From contig JANWZA010000037.1 in NCBI GenBank assembly GCA_025054775.1, forward strand, positions 1 through 64,000: a DNA stretch of 64,000 nucleotides, given 5' to 3'. Origin of the DNA: Microscillaceae bacterium (lineage in GTDB: Bacteria; Bacteroidota; Bacteroidia; Cytophagales; Microscillaceae). How positions within the stretch are numbered: position 1 is the first letter of the stretch; each line of letters begins with the position of its first letter. The notes below the pieces were generated by a model. That model was given only the letters and a program-made list of their open reading frames with translations, ran no database searches and was not told the origin of the DNA. A program made the position numbers and the translations under genes. Below are positions 44,927-52,524 of this stretch, piece after piece.

Positions 44927-46159
44927 CTAACGCAGAGCGGCGGCCAAGAGAGCAAGATCTTTGTGAGGTAATCCAAAACTTTGGGCAATATCTTCATTGG
45001 TAAGACTTCCTTTGAAACAATAAACCCCTTTCATAAAACCGGGATTGCTCAGAATCATATTGTCAATAGAGCCACTTTCTCCGATTTCTATCAAATATGG
45101 GGCAAAAATATTACTCAATGCGGTGCTGGAAGTGCGTGCTACGCGTGAGGCGATATTAGGAACGCAATAATGCACTACACCATATTTGCGAAAAACAGGG
45201 TTTTGCAAAGTACGGACTTCGGAGGTTTCAAAACAACCACCTTGGTCGATGCTTACATCAATAATCACGGAGTTGGGCTTCATTCGGCTTACCATCTCTT
45301 CGGTAACTACGCAAGGGGTTTGCCCTTTTTCAGCACGGATAGCGCCGATTACTACGTCAGCACGTGAAATAGCTTCACTCATGGCTACATAATCTAAGGT
45401 AGAGGTGTAAACCTGTTGTCCCAAGGCATATTTAATGCGTCGCAATTTGTAGAGGTGTTTGTCGAAGATTTTTACTTCTGCTCCTAGCCCCATGGCGGTA
45501 CGTGCTGCATATTCGGCGACGGTGCCAGCGCCTAGGATTACTACTTTGGTAGGGGGTACTCCTGTAATTCCTCCTAAGATAATACCTTGTCCGTCATTTA
45601 AGCTACTCAATAGTTCTGCTGCAATAAGCATTACGGTACTACCTGCAATCTCACTCATGGCTCTTACTAAGGGCATAGTTCCGCTGGAGTCTTCTATGTA
45701 TTCGTAGGCAATACAAATCAATTTTTTGTGTAATATAGCTTTGATGTAATCTTGCGTAAGGCGGGCTTTGGGTAGAGCGGAGATAACGGTTCTACCAAAA
45801 CGCATATAATCAATCTCTTGCAAAGTTGGGGGAGTAATTTTAAGAATGATATCTGCTTCAAATACTTCTTGCGGGCTGTAGCAGATAATTGCTCCTGCAT
45901 TAGCATATTCTAAGTCTTCAAATTTAGCTTGTAAGCCTGCTCCACTCTCTATACGGATTTCGTGTCCGTGTCGCACCAAAATTTCTACGGCCTCAGGTTT
46001 GAGCGCGATGCGTTTTTCATCTTCTCCGTTCTCTTTGGGTATGCCGATATATAGCTTTTGTGATTTCTTTTTTAACGAAGCGAGCTGTTCCTCTGGATAG
46101 AGGAGCACTTGCCCTTCGGCTATACTTTTGATTTCGCTTTGGTACGATTGCTTTGCCAT
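44927..46159 (-). CDS. ald: alanine dehydrogenase
   Basis: A 410-residue enzyme of the alanine dehydrogenase/transhydrogenase alpha family: reversible NAD-dependent oxidative deamination of L-alanine to pyruvate. GIPKENGEDEKRIALKPEAV at about residue 40, with KPEAVEILVRHGHEI, and the NAD-binding VVILGAGTVAEYAARTAMGL are diagnostic; VHYCVPNIASRVARTSSTAL is the conserved C-terminal segment. It carries about 35 extra N-terminal residues compared with Bacillus Ald, a feature I recall from Bacteroidota homologues. Transcribed alone. Confidence 0.93.
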   Translation of the reverse strand: MAKQSYQSEIKSIAEGQVLLYPEEQLASLKKKSQKLYIGIPKENGEDEKRIALKPEAVEILVRHGHEIRIESGAGLQAKFEDLEYANAGAIICYSPQEVFEADIILKITPPTLQEIDYMRFGRTVISALPKARLTQDYIKAILHKKLICIAYEYIEDSSGTMPLVRAMSEIAGSTVMLIAAELLSSLNDGQGIILGGITGVPPTKVVILGAGTVAEYAARTAMGLGAEVKIFDKHLYKLRRIKYALGQQVYTSTLDYVAMSEAISRADVVIGAIRAEKGQTPCVVTEEMVSRMKPNSVIIDVSIDQGGCFETSEVRTLQNPVFRKYGVVHYCVPNIASRVARTSSTALSNIFAPYLIEIGESGSIDNMILSNPGFMKGVYCFKGSLTNEDIAQSFGLPHKDLALLAAALR

Positions 46160-46246
46160 ACTTGTATTAAATGAGGTGGTTTATTTTGTAGGCTTTTGAA
46201 GCAAAAAGAGCAAACCTTCTTGGGTGTGTGGCTTGCTCTTTTTCTA

Positions 46247-47050
46247 CTATTCTTTGGTAATGCTGAATATGTTGTCTTTAATTCCTATACGTCGGGTAGA
46301 TTTTTCGGCTGTTGTAGAATTTTCTTTTTCCTCTACACTTGCTAAGATTCTACCACAGTGTTCACAAACAATGATTTTTCGGTTCTCTCGGATTTCTGCT
46401 TGGCGTTGGGGCGGCACGATATTGAAGCAGCCACTACAAGCATCTCGTTTTACTGTTACTACTGCCAAGCCATTGCTTGAATTTTTACGTAAGCGTTCAT
46501 AGGAGTACAGTAGTCGTTCTTCTATATTTTTAACTTGTTTTTCACGTTCTTTAAGCAGGCGGTTCTCCTCTTCTTCGCTCTCAGCCATAATGGTCTCTAG
46601 TTCGGCTCTCTTATTTTCAAGGTCTTTTTTTCGTTCATTAAGTTTTTTGGTAGTTTCTTCAATATCAATCCTTTTTTTAGCTATTTTTTCGTTAGCTTCT
46701 CTAATTCGCTTTTCACAAAGTTGAATTTCCAGCTCTTCGGCTTCAATTTCTTTGCTCAATGCTTCAAATTCGCGGTTATTTCTCACATTGTTTTGCTGTT
46801 CTTTATATTTAGCGATTAGTTTTTCAGAGTCCTTACGGATTTGTCTTTTTTCTTCTATATCACTTTCTAATTTTTTGATATCGTTCAAAAAGTTGTTAAT
46901 ACGTGTTTGAATACCTGCAATTTCGTCCTCTAGATCTTGGACTTCGTTAGGTAAGTCGCCTCTAATTTTTTTAATTTCGTCTATTTTGGAGTCAATAGCT
47001 TGTAATTTGAGCAAGGCTTGTAACTTTTGCGCAATAGTACGTTCCACCAT
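46247..47050 (-). CDS. coiled-coil protein with C4 zinc ribbon
   Basis: A 267-residue protein: about 200 residues of antiparallel coiled coil (RTIAQKLQALLKLQ; DEIKKIRGDLPNEVQDLEDE; many Glu/Lys heptads), then a C-terminal zinc ribbon with CSGCFNIVPPQ and VCEHCGRIL giving two CxxC pairs. This is the widespread zf-RING_7/CT398 type found next to nif3 in many bacteria; in Chlamydia the homologue binds sigma-54 and secretion components. It lies six bases downstream of the nif3-like gene and is cotranscribed. Confidence 0.88.
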   Translation of the reverse strand: MVERTIAQKLQALLKLQAIDSKIDEIKKIRGDLPNEVQDLEDEIAGIQTRINNFLNDIKKLESDIEEKRQIRKDSEKLIAKYKEQQNNVRNNREFEALSKEIEAEELEIQLCEKRIREANEKIAKKRIDIEETTKKLNERKKDLENKRAELETIMAESEEEENRLLKEREKQVKNIEERLLYSYERLRKNSSNGLAVVTVKRDACSGCFNIVPPQRQAEIRENRKIIVCEHCGRILASVEEKENSTTAEKSTRRIGIKDNIFSITKE

Positions 47051-47056
47051 ACGACG

Positions 47057-48157
47057 TTAGATGAAATAGTTAACAGGATTAGTGCTAGTATTGGCTAAAT
47101 AAATAGCAAAGCTAGTAAATTTTTTGGATAAAACCTCAAAAAGGAGATTTTTCGTAAAAATTTCACTTTCATAATGCCCAATATCGGCTAAAATAATGCG
47201 TTGGTCTGCTTCAAAAAATTCATGATACTTTATATCAGCTGTGATAAAAATATCGGCTTGATGGGCAATAGCTTGAGGTAGAAGAGAGATCCCTGCACCA
47301 CCGCACAGGGCTATGGTTTGAATTTTTTTATCCAACAAGGCAGTGTGCTTAATACAGGTAAGGTGCATTTTTTGTTTCAAATAAGCCAAAAAGTCATGGG
47401 CAGGCATAGCTTCGGTGAGAGTACCTATAGCTCCCGAACCAACTTCTTGGTTATGGTTTTCTAATAAATGCAAATAATAGGCGATCTCCTCGTAGGGATG
47501 GGCTTGGCGAAGAGCTTGGAGGATTTTATTTTGCAGATAGCTAGGGAAAATAACCTCTATGCGGTCTTCTTGTACTTCCTCTAATTGATTTGCCGTACCT
47601 ATGTGCGGGTTTGCGTATTCATTAGGTTGAAATGTGCCGATGCCTGTGGTACGGAAGCTACAATTTTGGTAATTGCCGATTTGCCCTGCTCCTGCTTTGC
47701 TGAGAGCCTGTAAGACGGGCTTGGTATGGTCTTGAGGCACAAAAGTGGTAAGTTTGCTCAAAGTGTGAGGCTTGGGCGATAGCACGCGTATATTTTGTAG
47801 CCCTAAAATTTGGGCAATTTGATAGTTGACTCCTTGCCAAATATTATCTAAATTAGTATGGATGGCATAAATAGCAACATCGTTTCGAATAGCTTTGAGA
47901 ATAGTTCGCTCTACATGATTTTTTCCTGTAATTTTTTTCAACCCTTTGAAAATGATAGGGTGATGAGCAATAATAAGGTTACAATGCCTTTCAATTGCCT
48001 CTTGCACCACGGCTTCGGTGGAGTCTAGGCAAAGCAAGATGCCGTTCACCTCTGCTTGCAAATCGCCTACAAGCAAACCTGAATTATCGTAGCTTTCTTG
48101 ATAGGATGGAGGTGCAAAATTGTCTAGATATTGTATAACTTCTTGAATTTTAGGCAT
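47057..48157 (-). CDS. Nif3-like dinuclear metal center protein
   Basis: A 366-residue Nif3/DUF34 protein with the inserted PII-like middle domain seen in longer members (about residues 125-235, TLSKLTTFVPQDHTKPVLQ ... EVIFPSYLQNKILQAL). Metal-binding motifs: LIIAHHPIIFKGLKKI in the N-terminal half and DIKYHEFFEADQRIIL plus ADIGHYESE in the C-terminal half. It forms a hexameric toroid with a dinuclear site. Biochemical role is unsettled (GTP cyclohydrolase-related or metal-chaperone roles proposed). It is followed by the zinc-ribbon gene, an arrangement common across bacteria. Confidence 0.92.
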   Translation of the reverse strand: MPKIQEVIQYLDNFAPPSYQESYDNSGLLVGDLQAEVNGILLCLDSTEAVVQEAIERHCNLIIAHHPIIFKGLKKITGKNHVERTILKAIRNDVAIYAIHTNLDNIWQGVNYQIAQILGLQNIRVLSPKPHTLSKLTTFVPQDHTKPVLQALSKAGAGQIGNYQNCSFRTTGIGTFQPNEYANPHIGTANQLEEVQEDRIEVIFPSYLQNKILQALRQAHPYEEIAYYLHLLENHNQEVGSGAIGTLTEAMPAHDFLAYLKQKMHLTCIKHTALLDKKIQTIALCGGAGISLLPQAIAHQADIFITADIKYHEFFEADQRIILADIGHYESEIFTKNLLFEVLSKKFTSFAIYLANTSTNPVNYFI

Positions 48158-48229
48158 AGTTTTGTATGTAAAATATAAGTAGACTCACAAGCAATAAAAC
48201 TTCAACCATTCACTTATGATAATATAATG

Positions 48230-48261
48230 CAAAATTACGAAGTTTTACAAATTAGCACAAA
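48230..48261 (-). promoter_or_regulatory. promoter of the nif3/zinc-ribbon operon
   Basis: On the minus strand TTTG (48261-48258), 20 bases, then TAATTTTG (48237-48230). The -33 element ends 6 bases before the divergent glycosidase-like ORF (48268), so that gene's leader overlaps this promoter. Confidence 0.6.
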
Positions 48262-48267
48262 CCTCTC

Positions 48268-50145
48268 ATGCTTCAAATTAAGAATCGATATTTTGTAGAT
48301 ACGTGCAATCGTTTGGTACATTTTCGTGGAATCAATTTGAGCAACAATTCCAAATTTCCTTTTTTACCACCTTTGCCTACTAATGAAAGTAGGAATTTGT
48401 ATAGCACCAAAACGATTTCGTTTCAAGGTCGCCCTTTTCCTTTACAAGAGGCTGACAATCACTTGCGTAGGTTGAAATATTTAGGTTTTAATTTGATACG
48501 CCTACTAGTGGTTTGGGAAGCTATTTGCCCTAACAGCCCTGAGAACTATGATGAACGGTATTTGGATTATTTGGTAGAACTTGTAAAAAAGATGCGTGAA
48601 TATGAATTTTACGTTTTGATAGATGCCCACCAAGAGACTTGGAGCAGGTTTTCAGGGGGGAGCGGTGCTCCAATGTGGACATTTGAACAAATCGGTTTTG
48701 AGGTAAGGCAATTCCATGAAGCAGGTGCGGCATTTATGCACCAACATACCTTACACTATAATACACGCTTTTGGGAAGCCAACTATGCTAAATTAGCTTC
48801 TGCTACCATGTTTACGCTCTTTTTTGCAGGTAGCGATTTTGCTCCCCTTACTTGCATACAAGGTGAAAATATACAACACTACTTGCAAAAACATTACCTT
48901 AAAGCCTTTCAACAAGTAGCTTTACGATTAGCTAGCTTCGACCACGTGTTAGGCTTTGAGGTTATGAACGAGCCTTCCGCAGGCTGGATTGGACAACAAG
49001 ACATACGACAACTGGAAACACAATACCGCTTCGGGGCCATGCCTACTCCTTTGGAGGCAATGGCCTCTGGTTCGGGCAATGTATGTAAGGTCAGTAATTA
49101 TACTTTTGACAGATGGGGCAGACCTAAACTCAAAGGCAAAGTTTTGCTTAATCACCGAGGTATCAAAGTATGGCAAAACGGCGTAAAATGTATTTGGAAA
49201 CAACACGAAGTTTGGGATATTGATAAAAATAACCTCCCTGTGGCTCTCAAACCTAATTACTTTGCCCAAAAGCACGGACAGAAAGTAGATTTCATTCAGC
49301 AATATTATCTACCTTTTGTAAAGCGATTTGTAGAAATGATACATCGTATCAATCCTAATAAATGGATAGGCATACACCAAGTTCGCGAGCAGCCTCCTCT
49401 CAACTGGCAGCAGATAGATATAAAACAGGCTTTCTTTGCTTTTGCTTGGACTGATCAAGTTACGTGCCGTACACAAAAATACCATGCTTGGCTTAACTAT
49501 GACCACAAGCAACAAAAAATACTTTGTACTCAAAAAGCAATCATGACAAGTTTTGCTACACAAGTTAAAGAACAACAAGAAAAAGCCACGCAACTTAATA
49601 AAAATGCTCCTGCAATTTGTATAAAAACGGGCATCCCTTTCAACCTCAACAAGCAAAAAGCCTATAAAACTAATAATTTTGACCACATAAACCAAGCCCT
49701 TGACTTTTTGCTCAAAGCTTTAGAAAGCCAACAACAGCCTTACGTCTTATGGAATTATACACATAATAACCGTAACGACTACGGCGACGGCTGGAATTTG
49801 GAAGATTACTCCATCTTTAGCCTCTCGCAAAGAGGTAAAGAACGCGACCTTTATACAGGCATACGTGCTATTGAGGCATTAGCGCGCCCTTATCCTTTGT
49901 TTTTAGCAGGAAAACTCACCTGCCTTGAGTTCGACTACAAGAAACATATCCTGAAAATCGTATTTGAACATTTTGAAGGTGTACATGCCCCTACTGAAAT
50001 TTTTTTGCCCGAAGTACATTTTCCTGAAGATAGCCTAATTACAGTAAGTGATGGAAAGTTTGAATTTATGCCTTACAAGCAAAAATTGATTTATCATCAT
50101 AGTATTGAAAAGTTCATTCATACTATTACCATAAAACGCAACTAA
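48268..50145 (+). CDS. GH5_12-like protein, probably catalytically inactive
   Basis: A 625-residue protein resembling glycoside hydrolase family 5, closest by motif to the fungal intracellular glucosylceramidase/sterylglucosidase group (GH5_12). Seen: RLLVVWEAICP, LIDAHQETWSRFSGGSGAP, ASATMFTLFFAGSDFAP, the acid/base motif GFEVMNEPSAGWIG (Glu235), LWNYTHNNRNDYGDGWN, and the PYPLFLAGKL-type C-terminal beta domain. The expected nucleophile motif (GExGIP) reads IKTGIP, with Lys453 at the glutamate position, and the usual His-x-Tyr loop reads AWTD. No signal peptide, so cytoplasmic. Substrate binding without hydrolysis is one inference; loss of a once-useful activity is another. Confidence 0.82.
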   Translation: MLQIKNRYFVDTCNRLVHFRGINLSNNSKFPFLPPLPTNESRNLYSTKTISFQGRPFPLQEADNHLRRLKYLGFNLIRLLVVWEAICPNSPENYDERYLDYLVELVKKMREYEFYVLIDAHQETWSRFSGGSGAPMWTFEQIGFEVRQFHEAGAAFMHQHTLHYNTRFWEANYAKLASATMFTLFFAGSDFAPLTCIQGENIQHYLQKHYLKAFQQVALRLASFDHVLGFEVMNEPSAGWIGQQDIRQLETQYRFGAMPTPLEAMASGSGNVCKVSNYTFDRWGRPKLKGKVLLNHRGIKVWQNGVKCIWKQHEVWDIDKNNLPVALKPNYFAQKHGQKVDFIQQYYLPFVKRFVEMIHRINPNKWIGIHQVREQPPLNWQQIDIKQAFFAFAWTDQVTCRTQKYHAWLNYDHKQQKILCTQKAIMTSFATQVKEQQEKATQLNKNAPAICIKTGIPFNLNKQKAYKTNNFDHINQALDFLLKALESQQQPYVLWNYTHNNRNDYGDGWNLEDYSIFSLSQRGKERDLYTGIRAIEALARPYPLFLAGKLTCLEFDYKKHILKIVFEHFEGVHAPTEIFLPEVHFPEDSLITVSDGKFEFMPYKQKLIYHHSIEKFIHTITIKRN

Positions 50146-50282
50146 CCTATCTCTTTTAGGCATTCATAAAAACTATTTCGTAATTTTATGCCTGGAAAGG
50201 AATGTTAACTGCTTTTCAAATCCATTCCTGTACTTATACTTATTCATTCTTATTCATTCTTACTTTACTTTGCATTAGTTGT

Positions 50283-51164
50283 ATGCAACTTATAGATGGC
50301 AAGCACGTAGCATCGCTCATACAAGCAGAAATTGCTCAAGAAGTACAGAATTTGAAAGAAAAAGGGCAAAAAATCCCACACTTGGCGGCTGTTTTGGTAG
50401 GAAATGATGCTCCTAGTGAAACTTATGTAAATGGCAAAGTGAAAGCCTGTCATAATGTAGGGTTTGGCTCTACCTTGCTACGCTTTCCTGACACAATTAG
50501 TGAAACTGCTCTTTTGGCAGAGATAGAAAAACTAAATCAAAATCCCGAAATAGATGGCTTTATTGTGCAGTTGCCTTTGCCTAAGCATATCGACGTAGTA
50601 AAAATTACTGAAGCGATTGACTACCGTAAAGATGTAGACGGTTTCCACCCTATCAACGTAGGGCGAATGGCAAAAAATCTACCTGCTTATATCTCTGCTA
50701 CACCACTCGGTATTTTGAAGCTATTAGAATATTACCAAATTCCTACCGTAGGTAGGCATTGTGTTGTATTAGGCAGAAGTCATATCGTCGGTTCTCCTAT
50801 GAGTATTCTTATGGCACGTAATACACCGATTGGTAATTCCACTGTAACGCTATGCCATAGCAAAACACAAAATTTAGCTGAGTATACACGCCAAGCCGAT
50901 ATTTTAATCGCTGCCATAGGTATACCACAATTTGTGAAAGCTGATATGGTAAAAGAGGGAGCTATCGTGATTGATGTAGGTATTAACCGCATAGAAGATA
51001 CTAAACGCAAGAGCGGTTTCCGTTTAGTAGGAGATGTGGATTTTGAAAAGGTAGCTCCTCGTTGCTATGCAATTACACCTGTTCCTGGGGGCGTAGGACC
51101 GATGACCATTACTGCACTCATGCTCAACACTCTGCTTGCAGCTCAGAAAAAAGTGTACGGTTAG
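50283..51164 (+). CDS. folD: bifunctional methylenetetrahydrofolate dehydrogenase/cyclohydrolase
   Basis: A 293-residue enzyme that interconverts 5,10-methylene- and 10-formyltetrahydrofolate. The start at 50283 (MQLIDGKHVASLIQAEI) is the family start; a longer frame begins at 50202 but would add a non-homologous hydrophobic tail. Catalytic region: DAPSETYVNGKVKAC (Tyr and Lys), PEIDGFIVQLPLPKH, DYRKDVDGFHPINVG. NADP-binding region: CVVLGRSHIVGSPMSILM. C-terminal TPVPGGVGPMTITALM is the second signature. Provides the formyl donor used by Fmt. Confidence 0.97.
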   Translation: MQLIDGKHVASLIQAEIAQEVQNLKEKGQKIPHLAAVLVGNDAPSETYVNGKVKACHNVGFGSTLLRFPDTISETALLAEIEKLNQNPEIDGFIVQLPLPKHIDVVKITEAIDYRKDVDGFHPINVGRMAKNLPAYISATPLGILKLLEYYQIPTVGRHCVVLGRSHIVGSPMSILMARNTPIGNSTVTLCHSKTQNLAEYTRQADILIAAIGIPQFVKADMVKEGAIVIDVGINRIEDTKRKSGFRLVGDVDFEKVAPRCYAITPVPGGVGPMTITALMLNTLLAAQKKVYG

Positions 51165-51283
51165 AGATTTGAAATAAACCCAAGAAACAGCACAAGGTTC
51201 ACTTCGGGTATTTTCCTAATTGCTTGCTAATGAGCTACATACAAGAAAAATATCTATATAAAAAAATCATTTTTTTAATAATA

Positions 51284-51314
51284 TTTGGTTTTTTAAGAAA
51301 ATTTTGTATATTTG
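51284..51314 (+). promoter_or_regulatory. tRNA-Arg promoter
   Basis: TTTG (51284-51287), 19 bases, TATATTTG (51307-51314), then CAGCC, the same architecture as at tRNA-Met (42913-42943). The tRNA starts 15 bases later. Confidence 0.85.
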
Positions 51315-51329
51315 CAGCCCAAACAAGTT

Positions 51330-51403
51330 GCATCTGTAGTTCAACTGGATAGAATATCAGATTTCGGCTCTGAGGGTTGAGGGTTCGAATCCTTCCAGAT
51401 GCA
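51330..51403 (+). tRNA. tRNA-Arg (anticodon TCG)
   Basis: 74 bases: acceptor GCATCTG (51330-51336) with CAGATGC (51396-51402), D arm GTTCAACTGGATAGAAT, anticodon stem TCAGA/TCTGA enclosing TTTCGGC with anticodon TCG, T arm GAGGGTTCGAATCCTTC. CCA not encoded. It would read CGA and, with wobble, other CGN codons. Confidence 0.95.
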
Positions 51404-51428
51404 CTTGGTTTTTTTCTTTTTATTTTTC

Positions 51429-51875
51429 ATGAAACTACGCTTCGCCTTTCGAGCATGGCTATTACTTGGCATACTAGCTTGTGAAGCTTCCTCTGCCCAT
51501 CGCCATGAGCTTTTGGCTCGTAAATGGAAAATTGTGAATATAGAATCTGATCTTATTCGCAAAAATTTAGCCGAAGCCTCTGCCGAAGAAAAAAAAGCTT
51601 ACCAACAGAATTTGATTGATTTAAGCAAAAATTTGGTCATAGAATTTGAGATAAACGGAAATTATACACGTGTCCAAAAGAATTTAGAAGACCCGTCTAG
51701 CCCCTTGCTTACCAAAGGCAAATGGAAACTTAGCCCTGACCAAAAAAATATTGAAATAGAATACGAAACTCAACTTAAAGAGGTTATTCCAATCTTGAAA
51801 CTTACAAGTGAGGAGTTAGTTATTGAAATAACTGAAGATAAACAAAAAAGTACTTTTACGCTTAAACCACTTTAA
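51429..51875 (+). CDS. lipocalin-like exported protein A
   Basis: A 148-residue protein starting at MKLRFAFRAWLLLGILACEAS, a lipoprotein signal with Cys18 in LLGILAC. An upstream in-frame ATG at 51399 lies inside the tRNA-Arg gene and is rejected. The mature part resembles small Bacteroidota lipocalin-like proteins: LLARKWKIVNIESD, LVIEFEINGNYTRVQ, KGKWKLSPDQKNIEIEYE and LKLTSEELVIEI, an eight-stranded barrel pattern. Followed by a paralogue after 25 bases; probably one operon. Confidence 0.8.
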   Translation: MKLRFAFRAWLLLGILACEASSAHRHELLARKWKIVNIESDLIRKNLAEASAEEKKAYQQNLIDLSKNLVIEFEINGNYTRVQKNLEDPSSPLLTKGKWKLSPDQKNIEIEYETQLKEVIPILKLTSEELVIEITEDKQKSTFTLKPL

Positions 51876-51900
51876 TTTTAATTTTAGTTGAAAAACTAGT

Positions 51901-52332
51901 ATGCAGTTGTATCAAAAAAGAGCTAGTCTGTTGCTTGGTTTTAGTTTCTGCTTTGCGGTGTTAGCTTTTACTTATCAAACTGATAGAACTAAACTCTTGA
52001 TAAGAAAATGGAAACTTATTGATGCCGAATTTCCTGAAATTGAAGCAGAACTTTTGCATTTCTCACCTAGCCAACGCAAAGCCCACAAACAAGAACTTAG
52101 CCGTACTTGGGTAGGTTCATTTATTGAATTTAGAAAAGATAATACTTATACAGCTGTTATTCTAGCAGATACCGCACAAGGTATATGGCACTTATCAACA
52201 GACCAAAGCCAACTCCTTATCAAAAATCAAAAAGATAGTATTGAGAGAGCTATGCCTATTTTAGAATTATCTAAAAACCGACTTATCTTGATCGGTACGC
52301 AACAACAAAAAATGATTTGGCAACCCTTTTGA
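51901..52332 (+). CDS. lipocalin-like exported protein B (paralogue of A)
   Basis: A 143-residue protein with a signal-like N-terminus (SLLLGFSFCFAVLAFTY; a lipobox is less clear than in A). LLIRKWKLIDAEFPEIEAEL, FIEFRKDNTYTAVI, QGIWHLSTDQSQLLIKNQ and PILELSKNRLILI follow the same strand order as protein A, including the RKWK start and PIL-L motif, so the pair arose by tandem duplication and diverged. Ligands unknown. Confidence 0.8.
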   Translation: MQLYQKRASLLLGFSFCFAVLAFTYQTDRTKLLIRKWKLIDAEFPEIEAELLHFSPSQRKAHKQELSRTWVGSFIEFRKDNTYTAVILADTAQGIWHLSTDQSQLLIKNQKDSIERAMPILELSKNRLILIGTQQQKMIWQPF

Positions 52333-52524
52333 ACTTTTTATTTAAGCTCTAATATTAAGCGTTAATTATTAAAAACTTATTTATTCGGTAATACTAAATT
52401 ATTTACTTCCCTACTACTTGGCACTTATCTCCAAAGCAGGCTAATCTACCCTATTGATTAATTTCAGAAAACTTTACAAATGGTAAAGCTTTTTTGCCTA
52501 TGCTCGTCTCACAACAATAAGGAC

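Noticed and set aside
51399-51428. Upstream ATG for the first lipocalin-like gene
   Set aside because: It lies inside the tRNA-Arg acceptor stem; the signal peptide starts at 51429.
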